The position numbers and the translations under genes are program-made. A stretch of DNA of 64,000 bases from Picochlorum sp. 'celeri' (taxonomy: Eukaryota; Chlorophyta; Trebouxiophyceae): NCBI GenBank assembly GCA_010909725.1, contig JAACMV010000019.1, positions 992,001 through 1,056,000 of the forward strand, written 5' to 3'. The notes below the pieces were generated by a model, which was not told the DNA's origin, did no database searches, and saw only the letters and a program-made list of their open reading frames with translations. Below, in pieces: positions 19,129 through 28,380 of this stretch. How positions within the stretch are numbered: position 1 is the stretch's first letter; every line of letters starts with the position of its first letter.

Positions 19129-20220
19129 ATGAGTCAACACAGTTCTATTCAACAGTTGACGGCAAGGCCGTGGCTTCCGCCATTGTCGATTGCATCAATC
19201 ATTGGGGTTGTTCTGTTTCTGTTGTATATTGGAAGTGCTGTGGTATCTTTTATCAGTGATATTCGAATGCCTCTATGGATGGGGGATGCTCAATCTGAGG
19301 ATGAGGCAGAGTACTGCAGAAACACCTGGAGAAGGGGCTCTCACGATCGACGACAAAGGCTTTATGTGCAGCCTCATGGGGATGTGTCGCAGCAATTTAC
19401 GACTCTTGCGATGGCTCAAAATGCTGCTGCTCGGCTGGATGCGTCTCTGGTGGTGGTATGGAGTGGGCGGGATCAATTTGACAGTGTCCCGGATGATTCT
19501 TGGGATGATGCCTTTCAGGCTTCTGATGTGACACCTGGGTGCTTTCCTGGACAGACTCGGTCTCGACGACGAGCGAAATGTTATGTTCAAGATGTGCGGA
19601 GTGGTGATGATTGGGAGGAGTTTGTGTCGTGGGTGCACCGTGAGGGACAAAAGACTGAAGAGCACTTGTGTGTGAGCAGTTTGGTATCCTTGTCTGATAT
19701 GCCGGCCGAGTCTTCAAAGAACAAGGATACTCCATGGACATATTATGAGAAATTGAAGCCTTCTGATTCGATTGAACGTGCGTTGGATGGGTTCCAAAAG
19801 GAGAATGATTGGGATGCGTCATGGGGGTACTGGGTCGGTATTGATGTTGCTGCACAGTATGGGAAGCGCCCTGATGATATTGTGGATTCAGTGATGTATC
19901 AGTTTAAAAATGTTCAACGAGGAGAGAAAGATAAAGATGGGCTCCGTGTTCTGTTGATGGTTGAGGACAAGGATGTTGAGGCAATGCTGTTTGATAGACT
20001 GGTGTTTGAGTTTCCACAGTTGGCATCGTCCAAGCGGCTGGTGAGTGCCGATGCAGTGTTGAACAAGACGTCTTTGCGACTCAATCAGAAAGTATCCAAA
20101 GTATGGCTGGAGTCGTTGTGTCATGTTGTTGTGACGATGGGTGGGTTTGAAGAGTGCAGTGCAGCAAGCCGTCTGCAAGGGAATTCTTTGGATTACTGTG
20201 TGACCGTGAACAATCAATAG
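19129..20220 (+). CDS. type II membrane protein, possible glycosyltransferase-like, unknown
   Basis: 363 aa from the ATG at 19129 (upstream in-frame codons are not ATG). A short cytosolic N-terminus with one membrane segment at about 21-45 (LSIASIIGVVLFLLYIGSAV) is followed by a soluble lumenal-type domain, the layout of Golgi enzymes. The domain begins RLYVQPHGDVSQQFTTLAMA QNAAARLDASLVVVW, which recalls the N-terminal strand-loop-helix of fucosyltransferase-fold proteins, and ends TMGGFEECSAASRLQGNSLD YC. I do not recognise a family with confidence. The six to seven cysteines suit a secretory location. It converges on the GH5 gene with 100 bp between stops. Confidence 0.65.
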   Translation: MSQHSSIQQLTARPWLPPLSIASIIGVVLFLLYIGSAVVSFISDIRMPLWMGDAQSEDEAEYCRNTWRRGSHDRRQRLYVQPHGDVSQQFTTLAMAQNAAARLDASLVVVWSGRDQFDSVPDDSWDDAFQASDVTPGCFPGQTRSRRRAKCYVQDVRSGDDWEEFVSWVHREGQKTEEHLCVSSLVSLSDMPAESSKNKDTPWTYYEKLKPSDSIERALDGFQKENDWDASWGYWVGIDVAAQYGKRPDDIVDSVMYQFKNVQRGEKDKDGLRVLLMVEDKDVEAMLFDRLVFEFPQLASSKRLVSADAVLNKTSLRLNQKVSKVWLESLCHVVVTMGGFEECSAASRLQGNSLDYCVTVNNQ

Positions 20221-20320
20221 TATTTTGCCTAATCTTCTTTTCAATGACGATACTGTTCCGCTTGATTACATGTAATAATAATGACACGCTTCATTTGTAT
20301 GTTCTCTTGATCATGATGTA

Positions 20321-22339
20321 TTACAAGGTCTCTCGTAGTGCTGGGTCTGTTGTTCGTAATGGCTTTCCGTTGGCTGCTTGCCATTCATCGAATGGAGCCG
20401 ATGCTCCTTTAATGAGAGGCTGATCTTCCGCTGGTTCAAAAGCAGCACAGCTTCGAGCAATGTCAGCATCGAGTCTATAATATGTTACCCAGTATCCGCA
20501 GTCAATCTTGAAGCTGCCTCCTCTGTCATTCTTTGACAGACAGAATTCCTTCTCAGATGGGCACAAGTAGTTTGGACACTGTCCTCTACCAAGGAGACAT
20601 TTCTTCTGAACTTCATTGAACACAAAACTCTCGCATGTTTCCTCAATTTGGCATGCAATCATGCAGTCAAGCAAGGTGACATTTTGTCTGGATCCCAAAT
20701 GACCCCCATAGAGATCCACAAAGTATTCATACGAGTTCATTGGATCGTACAGGTATCCTGGACCAGCTTCTGGATAGTCGACAGGAATGGCCTCTTGGCA
20801 TGATGTGGCCTGTGGAGTTTTGACATAGAGTGACTGAATTTCTTCCAGTGTTGCCTCGTCAGGTTCGCAGGTGATTCCATCACCAGAATAACCATAGTAA
20901 CATTCGCAGGTAAAGCCATCCTCGGTGTCGAGGCAGGATGCATTTTCTCCGCAATTATCAAGCCCCCTCAAACATTCATTCACTGGTATATCACAGTTGA
21001 CACCCTCAAAGGCTGGATCGGGGCATGCAACGACTGGAGGAACAGATGCCTTCTTTGCCTGGGTGATGTCACATCCCTGGATTGGCTGTGCATTGAGATT
21101 CTGAATGAATGCAACGTTTTCCTTGATCAGATCAAAAGATGGGTCGGATTCGTAGATACCAAACAATCCTCCACCTCCACCTTCAGTTGGAGCAGCAGTC
21201 TGTCCATCCAGATACCATTGCCAGAACAAGGAACCTTGGAGAGGAGAGTTTGGCTCAGACATGACCCTCTCGATTTCCTCAAACATTTGAGACATGAATT
21301 GATAGCGCTGCTCTTGTGTTGCCTTGGCGCTGATGTTTACCCATTTGCCCCACTCTTCCAGTAACAGAGGCTTTTGCAAGACATTCATAGAGTCGTCAGC
21401 TCGTGTCTGAAGGAATCTGCCTTGGAATTCTTGGTCAACAGCCTGCCAATTATCTGGCCAGGAGTGAATTGTGCTAAAGTCAATAGCTGGGCTGGAATGA
21501 TCTGCCAAAAAGTCTTGACCTTCTTTGGCAGCCCAAGGGCCAAACTCAGAACCTGGATTACCAGGGTTGGCTCCATCAGCATAGAATCCTTCCTCTCCCG
21601 TTGTGACGAGATGGTTTGGATCAATCGACTTGACATATTCGGCCATTTCTTCGTACCATGCGGCAACAGTGCCTGCTGGACATCCAACACAGCGAGGTTC
21701 ATTCAACAAATTCCAAGCCATAATGGTTGGGTCCTCTGAATACACCCGCCCATTGATGGTATTCTCTCGAGTCAGAATTGTCTTGACAAAGTCCTTGTAC
21801 ATTTGTTTAATTTCTGGATCGGTATAGAAATCTTCCTGATTGCTTGATCCTGCCCAAGCTAAATATTCTGGAATTCCTCCTGTTGGGGTCCAATTGGATG
21901 TGAATGCCAGAATCAGGCGAATGTTGTTCTTTCTGGCCTGATCAATGACATAGTCAAGCCCCCGGAAGGCTGCCTCGGAGTACTCACCAGGAGCTGTCTG
22001 AAGGGCATACTGAGGATTCACAGGGGTCACCCACGTCCTCATAGAATTAAATCCGATTTCCTGACCACGTTCCATTAGTTTTCGCACGAGCTCTGGGCCA
22101 GTCATACCCTCAGGAATCGAAGCACCTGAAAGAGAGGGAGCTCCGGCTGCTGCCTCAACCACTTCCCACTGATTCCAGCCTGCAGTCTTGAAATTCTCGC
22201 ATCCAACAACAAATTGACCATCACGAATCTCAACAAAGTATTCAGACTGCTCCTGCAATACCCCTCTTCCGTTGCCACCAAGACCCGTGGCCGCACAGAG
22301 TCCAACCAACAGGCAAAAGGCCAGAGCAAGGGAACGCAT
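20321..22339 (-). CDS. secreted GH5 (mannanase-like) glycosidase with EGF and PAN modules
   Basis: 672 aa from the ATG at 22339, which opens a clear signal peptide (MRSLALAFCLLVGLCAATG). The open frame upstream to 22552 is not used in this model. The GH5 clan-A catalytic domain covers about 35-420. The acid/base Glu is E214 in NLLNEP and the nucleophile is E329 in LLLEEWG. MRTWVTPVNPQ and IHSWPDNW match endo-beta-1,4-mannanases (GH5_7). A calcium-type EGF domain follows at about 452-492 (NECLRGLDNC ... CECYYGYSGDG), then a PAN/apple-like Cys-rich segment (LLDCMIACQIEETCESFVF ... KKCLLGRGQC) to about 635. Likely acts on wall or extracellular mannan. The substrate is inferred from family resemblance only. 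Confidence 0.87.
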   Translation of the reverse strand: MRSLALAFCLLVGLCAATGLGGNGRGVLQEQSEYFVEIRDGQFVVGCENFKTAGWNQWEVVEAAAGAPSLSGASIPEGMTGPELVRKLMERGQEIGFNSMRTWVTPVNPQYALQTAPGEYSEAAFRGLDYVIDQARKNNIRLILAFTSNWTPTGGIPEYLAWAGSSNQEDFYTDPEIKQMYKDFVKTILTRENTINGRVYSEDPTIMAWNLLNEPRCVGCPAGTVAAWYEEMAEYVKSIDPNHLVTTGEEGFYADGANPGNPGSEFGPWAAKEGQDFLADHSSPAIDFSTIHSWPDNWQAVDQEFQGRFLQTRADDSMNVLQKPLLLEEWGKWVNISAKATQEQRYQFMSQMFEEIERVMSEPNSPLQGSLFWQWYLDGQTAAPTEGGGGGLFGIYESDPSFDLIKENVAFIQNLNAQPIQGCDITQAKKASVPPVVACPDPAFEGVNCDIPVNECLRGLDNCGENASCLDTEDGFTCECYYGYSGDGITCEPDEATLEEIQSLYVKTPQATSCQEAIPVDYPEAGPGYLYDPMNSYEYFVDLYGGHLGSRQNVTLLDCMIACQIEETCESFVFNEVQKKCLLGRGQCPNYLCPSEKEFCLSKNDRGGSFKIDCGYWVTYYRLDADIARSCAAFEPAEDQPLIKGASAPFDEWQAANGKPLRTTDPALRETL

Positions 22340-22545
22340 CTCAATGCACGCTGCAAAATCCTCTTGACAACTTTCAAATATGTAAAAATATGTATCAAAA
22401 TGCAATGCGACCGTGATATTGTATTGTAGAGTCACCAATGCGTCCGCCGCGTTCCGATCTGGGACACCCAGATGCGTCTCACCCTCCAAGAACGAGGCCA
22501 CCCTGCATGGGACCCACACAAAAGCCTGTGTGGCAGACTCATCAA

Positions 22546-24054
22546 CTACCACACAAAAGCAGACAAATATACCCCTTCCAACTCTTGTATATACTCTTGA
22601 ATATCTTTTGATCTCAGTATACCTTGATGTGAAATGATCACATCCGCCAACTCGTACGGGGTTTCCTCAAAATAGCTGTTGCAGACATTCAGAGACCTTC
22701 CTGAATGGACACCGTGAATAGACACATCCTCCTTGTCAAGTAGGCCCATGGTCATCCATACGTCAGACACCTCCTCGGGACCCTTCTCTTCGGATTGAAA
22801 TTCATTTGTCTCTTTTCCAGACACAACATCAAATACAGGCCCAGGAGAAGCTTTCATGAGGTCTGACAGAACAATCATTTTTGTTCTGGCTTGCCTTGCA
22901 TGCAAAGCCATGGTATGTGTTCCAACCTTGTTCACAAATCCACGTGCCGTGAGTGAATCTGCGCCGCATAACGCTATATCACTTTTCTCTATATACGAGG
23001 CAAGTTGCGCATCGGTGATGAGTGTGACAGTCTCTGCTCCCATGGCATGAAACTGCTTTGCTGCCACAACGCCCTCACACAAGGGCCTTGACTCACATAC
23101 CGTGATATCGACCGCGATACCACCATCTATTAAACCTTGAATCACGCGAGTCACTGTCGATGACAGTGATAATGTCATGATGGATACTTTTGTCGTTCCG
23201 CCATGACGTGTGGCAAGCGATTCAATCACCCTACATGACTGTTCAATCAATGCATCATTTCTTGTCCTCAAAGCACGCTCTTGTTCTTCAATACTCTCTA
23301 GTACAACAGTTTTGGCGCTCTCAATATCATGTAATAATGAAACGCCATTCTTCAAAATTTTCGGAACAGCATCAGCGAGAGCCAATGCAAGCCCATTTGC
23401 AATTGGTGCCATGTTCTCTCGAGTTGATGCAAGATGCCACGCAGCATTCCGCACATACGACATATACGCCTCAACTCCAACAAAATCTTCCACACTACCT
23501 TGAGATACAATCTTCCGCAGCTCTTCGAGAGCTATCAAACACAACTCGGCGGCTCCATGGTCCCGATCATCTTGCAAAACTTGACACGCCTGCTCCACCA
23601 GAGTATTCTCTGTAACTGCGACCCTATCAAGCGTTTCCACCAACAGTGGCACTGTCTGAAGCGTCTTCATCTCCTCCCTCGTATAAAATCGAGCCTGAAC
23701 ATTCTCCCAATTCAAACGAGGCTCTCTCGCCGAATGCAAATCAAACAAAAATGGCTGCACCCAAAAGTGCCTAGAAGGCCCATCATCCACCAACAACGGC
23801 CTCCCATGGCGTACAAACGCAAGCTCATTCTTAGTATACCCTACTTCTTCCTCAATCTCCAAATACGCTCGACCCAACGTGTCTCCTCTATCGGTATGTT
23901 CCATCCCTCCAGAGACACCTCCCCAAAAGGCTGTATAGGAACCCACAGCATCACTTCGCTGAACCAGAAGATAGGTCGAATGCAACCCCCGAATAAACGC
24001 AGTTACTACATGTCTCCGCGAGTATCGCAGTACATGAGCATTCGACGACGCCAT
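22546..24054 (-). CDS. Nudix hydrolase fused to eIF2B/MtnA-like domain
   Basis: 502 aa from the ATG at 24054 (MASSNAHVLRYSRRHVVTAF). Domain 1 (about 10-150) is a Nudix fold: FIRGLHSTYLLVQRSD, then the Nudix box GGMEHTDRGDTLGRAYLEIE plus EEVGY, with the REUxEExGU Arg replaced by Leu and the Glu cluster intact. Domain 2 (about 180-500) belongs to the eIF2B alpha-beta-delta/ribose-1,5-bisphosphate isomerase family: helical region, SLSSTVTRVIQGL, VCESRPLCEG, DIALCGADSLTARGFVNKVG and KMIVLSDLMK. The GAD and NKxGT blocks are typical. The pairing suggests sugar-phosphate or nucleotide-sugar salvage rather than translation initiation (inference). Its stop is 207 bp upstream of the GH5 start, same strand. 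Confidence 0.85.
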   Translation of the reverse strand: MASSNAHVLRYSRRHVVTAFIRGLHSTYLLVQRSDAVGSYTAFWGGVSGGMEHTDRGDTLGRAYLEIEEEVGYTKNELAFVRHGRPLLVDDGPSRHFWVQPFLFDLHSAREPRLNWENVQARFYTREEMKTLQTVPLLVETLDRVAVTENTLVEQACQVLQDDRDHGAAELCLIALEELRKIVSQGSVEDFVGVEAYMSYVRNAAWHLASTRENMAPIANGLALALADAVPKILKNGVSLLHDIESAKTVVLESIEEQERALRTRNDALIEQSCRVIESLATRHGGTTKVSIMTLSLSSTVTRVIQGLIDGGIAVDITVCESRPLCEGVVAAKQFHAMGAETVTLITDAQLASYIEKSDIALCGADSLTARGFVNKVGTHTMALHARQARTKMIVLSDLMKASPGPVFDVVSGKETNEFQSEEKGPEEVSDVWMTMGLLDKEDVSIHGVHSGRSLNVCNSYFEETPYELADVIISHQGILRSKDIQEYIQELEGVYLSAFVW

Positions 24055-24259
24055 GGTGAATACTTGTGTACAAAGCTCAAGTAAAGTTGCCAAGGATTTG
24101 TTGTTGAGCAGCAATGCCCTCCAATTCAACTCTGCTATCGACCATGAATTTGACAAATAACATAAATTATATGTATTGTAATAAAATGCAGTACGCCTAC
24201 CATATAATATTTCAACAAGGGGTTGCATTCTGACACACCGTCACCGTATGGTATCCGTG

Positions 24260-24319
24260 TGCCACGTGGCAGGGCGCCACCATATGGTGATGCATCATGC
24301 ATCGATAATATCATCGATG
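24260..24319. promoter_or_regulatory. cluster of four perfect palindromes including a G-box
   Basis: Within 60 bp: TGCCACGTGGCA (24260-24271, containing the bZIP/bHLH G-box core CACGTG), CACCATATGGTG (24278-24289), GATGCAT-C-ATGCATC (24289-24303), and CATCGAT...ATCGATG (24300-24319). It lies 200-265 bp upstream of the Nudix-eIF2B start and just after the end of the NIT1 gene. Role inferred from symmetry and position. Confidence 0.5.
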
Positions 24320-24336
24320 AGAGAGTCACCCGGTAT

Positions 24337-25269
24337 TCACACCATCACCCGTCTATGTGCATCCATGGGCATGCGCTCTCTCGTCTCTCTCACCAACCCC
24401 AAATCAATGTCAGCTGTTATCAGCCCGGTACCCTGCTCCAAACAAGCCACAACATGCCCCATTGGATCAATCACCATGGAATGCCCCCAAGATTCTCTCT
24501 TCTCATGATGACGCCCCCACTGGGCAGCAGCAATAACATATGTCTGCGTCTCAATCGCCCGCGCCCGCAATAACACCTCCCAGTGCGCCCTCCCTGTGGG
24601 CACTGTAAACGCTGCTGGAATCAGCAACACCTCTGCCCCCATATCATATCTGAGTTTCTGATACAGGTATGGAAACCTGAGATCGTAACATACACTCAGA
24701 CCCAGACACCCTGCAGGAGACGGACACACCGCCAGCTCCTCACCAGCCTTTGTAAACAAACTCTCCGTCAGGGTGACACCCTTGTCAGGCAGGTCGACAT
24801 CAAACAGATGCATCTTTCTATACCTCGCCACCAGAGCCCCTTCATTATCTATAATCACATGCGTATTGTATATCTTTCCTTGCTCGTCACACGCCTCCTG
24901 AAACCCACCGACCGATAGCCATAGATTATTCTTTTTGGACACATCCCTCAACCGCCCCATCAAAGGGCCATCCAGAGGCTCAGCCATAGCAACCGACTCT
25001 GTGTACTTTTTCCCCATAAATACCGCACATTCAGGTAAAAACAACATCGATGACCCACATGATGAAGCTTCCGAGGCCAATCGATCGCAATGATCAATAT
25101 TCTCTTCCACATTGTTTGTCACACACATTTGACCTACAGAAATTCTAACACAGCCATCCGCAGCCATACTGGAGCACACACGTGTCTGATTTGAATGTTT
25201 AGTAAATACCAATGCAGCAATCTGTTGATGAGCGTGTCGAAGGAATGGTCGGGTCGAATTGAACCCCAT
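24337..25269 (-). CDS. NIT1: NIT1-like carbon-nitrogen hydrolase (deaminated glutathione amidase)
   Basis: Nitrilase-superfamily amidase, likely repairing deaminated glutathione. 310 aa from the ATG at 25269; the frame continues upstream but only from a GTG. The catalytic triad is visible: Glu in LPECAVF, Lys in YRKMHLFD, Cys in VCYDLRFPYLYQ. The block GRAHWEVLLRARAIETQTYV, then AAAQWGRHHEKRESWGHSMV, is diagnostic of NIT1 rather than NIT2 or omega-amidase. The N-terminal about 35 residues (MGFNSTRPFLRHAHQQIAAL...) precede the conserved start MAADGCVRISVGQM and may target an organelle; a second start there would give a cytosolic form, as known for NIT1 in other eukaryotes. Confidence 0.9.
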   Translation of the reverse strand: MGFNSTRPFLRHAHQQIAALVFTKHSNQTRVCSSMAADGCVRISVGQMCVTNNVEENIDHCDRLASEASSCGSSMLFLPECAVFMGKKYTESVAMAEPLDGPLMGRLRDVSKKNNLWLSVGGFQEACDEQGKIYNTHVIIDNEGALVARYRKMHLFDVDLPDKGVTLTESLFTKAGEELAVCPSPAGCLGLSVCYDLRFPYLYQKLRYDMGAEVLLIPAAFTVPTGRAHWEVLLRARAIETQTYVIAAAQWGRHHEKRESWGHSMVIDPMGHVVACLEQGTGLITADIDLGLVRETRERMPMDAHRRVMV

Positions 25270-25551
25270 GAAAAAAACAAATGCGTGTGAATTCTCTCTT
25301 AAAAAAAGATACACAGATTGGCTCACCACAAGATAATCTCTCTGAAAATTACAATTATCTTACATGTTAATAATAATACGTGGTACATTGTAGTCCATCC
25401 ATGGTAAGAGCAGCATCTCTTGTGTCCACGACTAGTACTTCTACTACTACCAGCAGCAGCCCATGATCTACATACATTGTACTGTACAACAACACCACAT
25501 GGTTTGAAAACATATACAGGTAGTATACAATTGCTTGTTGCTTCTCTTCTT

Positions 25552-26423
25552 CTACCAAAATGCTTGTGAAAATCGGAAACAGGTATAGATAGCTTTTAAT
25601 ATAGCCCTGACAGCCCAAGGGTTTGAATACGCAGCTGCCAGACTCCCACATCCAACTGCTGCTGTTTTGACAAACATCTGCCCCCATGCCATGACTGTAT
25701 GCAACCTTGTCGATGACCTCATCTCTCTCAGAGAATTCTTTACGACTGTTTGTAATTGTATGGCATCCATTGTCTTGGCTTCAGGCAGTGTGACCAGGTA
25801 TGCTGCCAGGAATTCAGCCATGGCATCAACAGCATCCTGGTGTTCAACGAATACATACCCAAGGCTTTCCTCATCAGCCTTTTGTGTATCGAATGACGTG
25901 TCATGATCGCTCTTCTCATGGTACTTGGGATACTCTGCCAAGGTATTGGCCTCTCCGTTATCACTGCTACTAGTATACTCGCGAGCTTGCTCTGTATTAT
26001 TATCATTACTAGTACATTCTACAGATCTATTCTCTACATCAGAGCTAGAGGGAGCGTCAGCCAACCACCACTCGGATGACAACACATCACTTCCTGAGCA
26101 GGTACTGGCAGTCCTCTCATCTCCATCAGGTACGCATGTGCCGTCACCATCTGTGTGCAACATGTCCAAAAACGCATCCTGATTCACCCTAGATTCAAGT
26201 TGTTTGAGAAAGGAAGACGTCCCATCGCTTGTTCTGGCACAAGGTTCCAACCAGGTCCTCCCCAGCCCTGACTCTGACACGACTTCCTCCAACCTCGACC
26301 TGCGAAAGAGACGAAGCAGAAACTAAGTCAAATGTCATTGAAGAATTGATACGCAAGTACAAGTACAATTGTTTACCTTTTCTCGTCCAATACCCGTTGT
26401 AAAGGAATATCACCGGAAGGCAT
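25552..26423 (-). CDS. hypothetical protein with conserved-looking C-terminal helical domain
   Basis: 264 aa from exons 26377-26423 and 25552-26299. The intron 26300-26376 (77 bp) has donor GTAAAC and acceptor TTCGCAG; the split codon gives Arg, so the protein begins MPSGDIPLQRVLDEKRSRLE. The middle (about 40-150) is acidic, Ser/Thr-rich and probably disordered. The C-terminal about 100 residues are ordered: VDAMAEFLAAYLVTLPEAKT, then helices ending NPWAVRAILKAIYTCFRFSQ. The phrase AEFLAxYLxxxPEAKxM recalls plant proteins of unknown function with a similar block, a weak resemblance. No function is assigned. Divergent from the DEAD-box gene. Confidence 0.7.
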
Positions 26424-26599
26424 TGCCACCCTCGTTGAAACCTAGGACTTTCAGCACCGCAAAGAGGGGTAGGAATACCGAAAAAAAAGTATTGCCGAGT
26501 TATGCAACATAAAAGCTGACTTGGCAGAAGGTGGCGTGAAAAAATGAAGACGGGTTCATCGGTTTTGATATTATTTAAATGTTCGATTTACGGAGACTG

Positions 26600-26640
26600 C
26601 TGCATGCAGGCATTCCATACTGCATGCTGATGGACGTATG
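26600..26640. repeat. CTGCATGC direct/palindromic repeat in divergent promoter
   Basis: CTGCATGCAG (26600-26609) is a perfect 10-bp palindrome, and CTGCATGC recurs about 20 bp later, some 55-85 bp upstream of the DEAD-box helicase start. Two copies of the same half-site suggest a protein-binding element. Confidence 0.35.
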
Positions 26641-26683
26641 AACTATTCCTATTTCAAAACAACAAATAAAGAGGGATTCATCC

Positions 26684-28369
26684 ATGAGCAAGGATGTGCA
26701 ATCCCAGCGAGCTCACTCGTTTGACGACTTGTTCATTCCAAAACGTATCGTTCAATCCCTGAGAGCAGCAGGATACTTTCGACCGTCTCCTATACAAGAG
26801 AAATCTATTCCTTTGGCTCGATTGGGGGTTGATGTGGTGGTACAAGGGAAGGCTGGGACTGGGAAGACGCTTGTGTTTGCTGTCAGAGCGGCAGAGGTTG
26901 TGGATGCTCGAGCGTCGATTCCTCAGGTGTTATTGATCGCTCCGACGAGAGAGATTGCGTTGCAAGCATCTGATACGGTGATGGATCTTTCTGGGGCGTG
27001 TGGGATGAGTGTGGTGACGTGTATTGGTGGGTTGCCAACCTCTCAAGATGAGCGGTTGTTGGGGAGGGGGTGTCATGTGGTTGTGGGGACACCGGGGCGG
27101 TTGCTGTCGTTGATCGAACGCAAGTCGTTGATCGTAGGGTCTATACAGTTGGTTGTGTTGGATGAGGCTGATAGGTTGATGGAGAATGCTTTTTTTCCTA
27201 CGGTTCAGAGAATACTGGTGGCGTTGCCGCGAGAGAAGCAGGTCATGGCGTTGTCAGCAACCTTTCAGGATGATACATTGCAGCGTGCGAAGAAAATAAT
27301 GAATTATAATGATATGTTTGAAGTGTGTGTATCGAATAAAAGTACGTCGTTGTTGGGTGTGAAGCACTGTCGTATGGAGGTGGATGAAGCAGCACAGGGT
27401 AGAATGGATGGGTTGCTGCGAGTGTTTGAGCGGGTGTCGTTTCGACAGTGCATTGTGTTTTGTGCGACGAAGAAGGAATGTAATGAGATTGAGAGATATT
27501 TGGTCGAGTTAGGGTATGCGGCTGGATCGCTTTCGTCGGATATGGATCAGATTGAGCGCATTGGCATGTTGAATGATTTGAGGCAGTATAGAATTCGGGT
27601 GGTCGTGTGTACGGATGTGGCGTCTCGTGGGATTGACTTGCCCAATGTAGATTTGGTGATAAATGTAGACTTGCCTTCGGATGCAAGTACGCTCGCGCAT
27701 AGGATTGGGAGGGCTGGGAGATTTGGGACTCGAGGGGTTGCTGTGACCATGGTTGCGGGGGAGGCAGAACGGCATGCGCTGAATGATATGGTTCGTGACT
27801 CGAGAGGATCCACTGTGTTGGATTTTGAAGATATTGATAATGAGAATGTGTACATGTCACGCGATGCTCGAGGACAGTCTGTCGTGGTGGAGGTGCGTCA
27901 GGTGTGCCAGAGACGCCATGATGATGATGATGATACTGATGGCAAGCGTCTACAAAAAAGCTCTGTTGCCTCACCGTCTTTGGTTGGAGCCGAGTTTACG
28001 GATGCATTGGATGCTATTATGACAGCATCTTTGTGGAATATGGATTCGATGCCAGATTTTACACGGGCAATGGCTACTGAAGGGATGACGCACTTGGACA
28101 TGGTGCTCAAGAGTTTGCAGTGTGATGTTTCAGACCCGACTCCTGATGGAGCCCTGGAGATTTTATCCAAAGCATTTAAAGGATACAGTGATATTGAAGA
28201 AAGAAATGAAAACGGTGGTGTAGAACACAGGTTGAATCGACATACAAGGGAGCTTGGATCTATACAAGCAACAGCATATGCAGCATCACAGCAGCATGGC
28301 AATACATTGGCTGATGAAGCAGATGTGTTGGAAAGAATGTGGGATGACGCCATGAAATATTCATCATAA
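26684..28369 (+). CDS. DEAD-box RNA helicase, DDX20/Gemin3-like
   Basis: ATP-dependent RNA helicase, 561 aa, single exon. The Q-motif region FDDLFIPKRIVQSL ... PSPIQEKSIP, motif I GKAGTGKT (55-62), Ia PTREIALQ, Ib TPGRLLSL, II DEAD in VLDEADRLME, III SAT, IV IVFCATKKECNEIE, V VVCTDVASRGID and VI HRIGRAGRFG are all complete. VQGKAGTGKT, VASRGIDLPNVDLVINVDLP and HRIGRAGRFGTRGVAVT resemble DDX20, but the C-terminal about 180 residues (acidic DDDDDTDGK, then helices) are unalignable by eye, so orthology is tentative. Its stop is 11 bp from the stop of the opposing DUF819 gene. Confidence 0.88.
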   Translation: MSKDVQSQRAHSFDDLFIPKRIVQSLRAAGYFRPSPIQEKSIPLARLGVDVVVQGKAGTGKTLVFAVRAAEVVDARASIPQVLLIAPTREIALQASDTVMDLSGACGMSVVTCIGGLPTSQDERLLGRGCHVVVGTPGRLLSLIERKSLIVGSIQLVVLDEADRLMENAFFPTVQRILVALPREKQVMALSATFQDDTLQRAKKIMNYNDMFEVCVSNKSTSLLGVKHCRMEVDEAAQGRMDGLLRVFERVSFRQCIVFCATKKECNEIERYLVELGYAAGSLSSDMDQIERIGMLNDLRQYRIRVVVCTDVASRGIDLPNVDLVINVDLPSDASTLAHRIGRAGRFGTRGVAVTMVAGEAERHALNDMVRDSRGSTVLDFEDIDNENVYMSRDARGQSVVVEVRQVCQRRHDDDDDTDGKRLQKSSVASPSLVGAEFTDALDAIMTASLWNMDSMPDFTRAMATEGMTHLDMVLKSLQCDVSDPTPDGALEILSKAFKGYSDIEERNENGGVEHRLNRHTRELGSIQATAYAASQQHGNTLADEADVLERMWDDAMKYSS

Positions 28370-28380
28370 TATATATAGTT

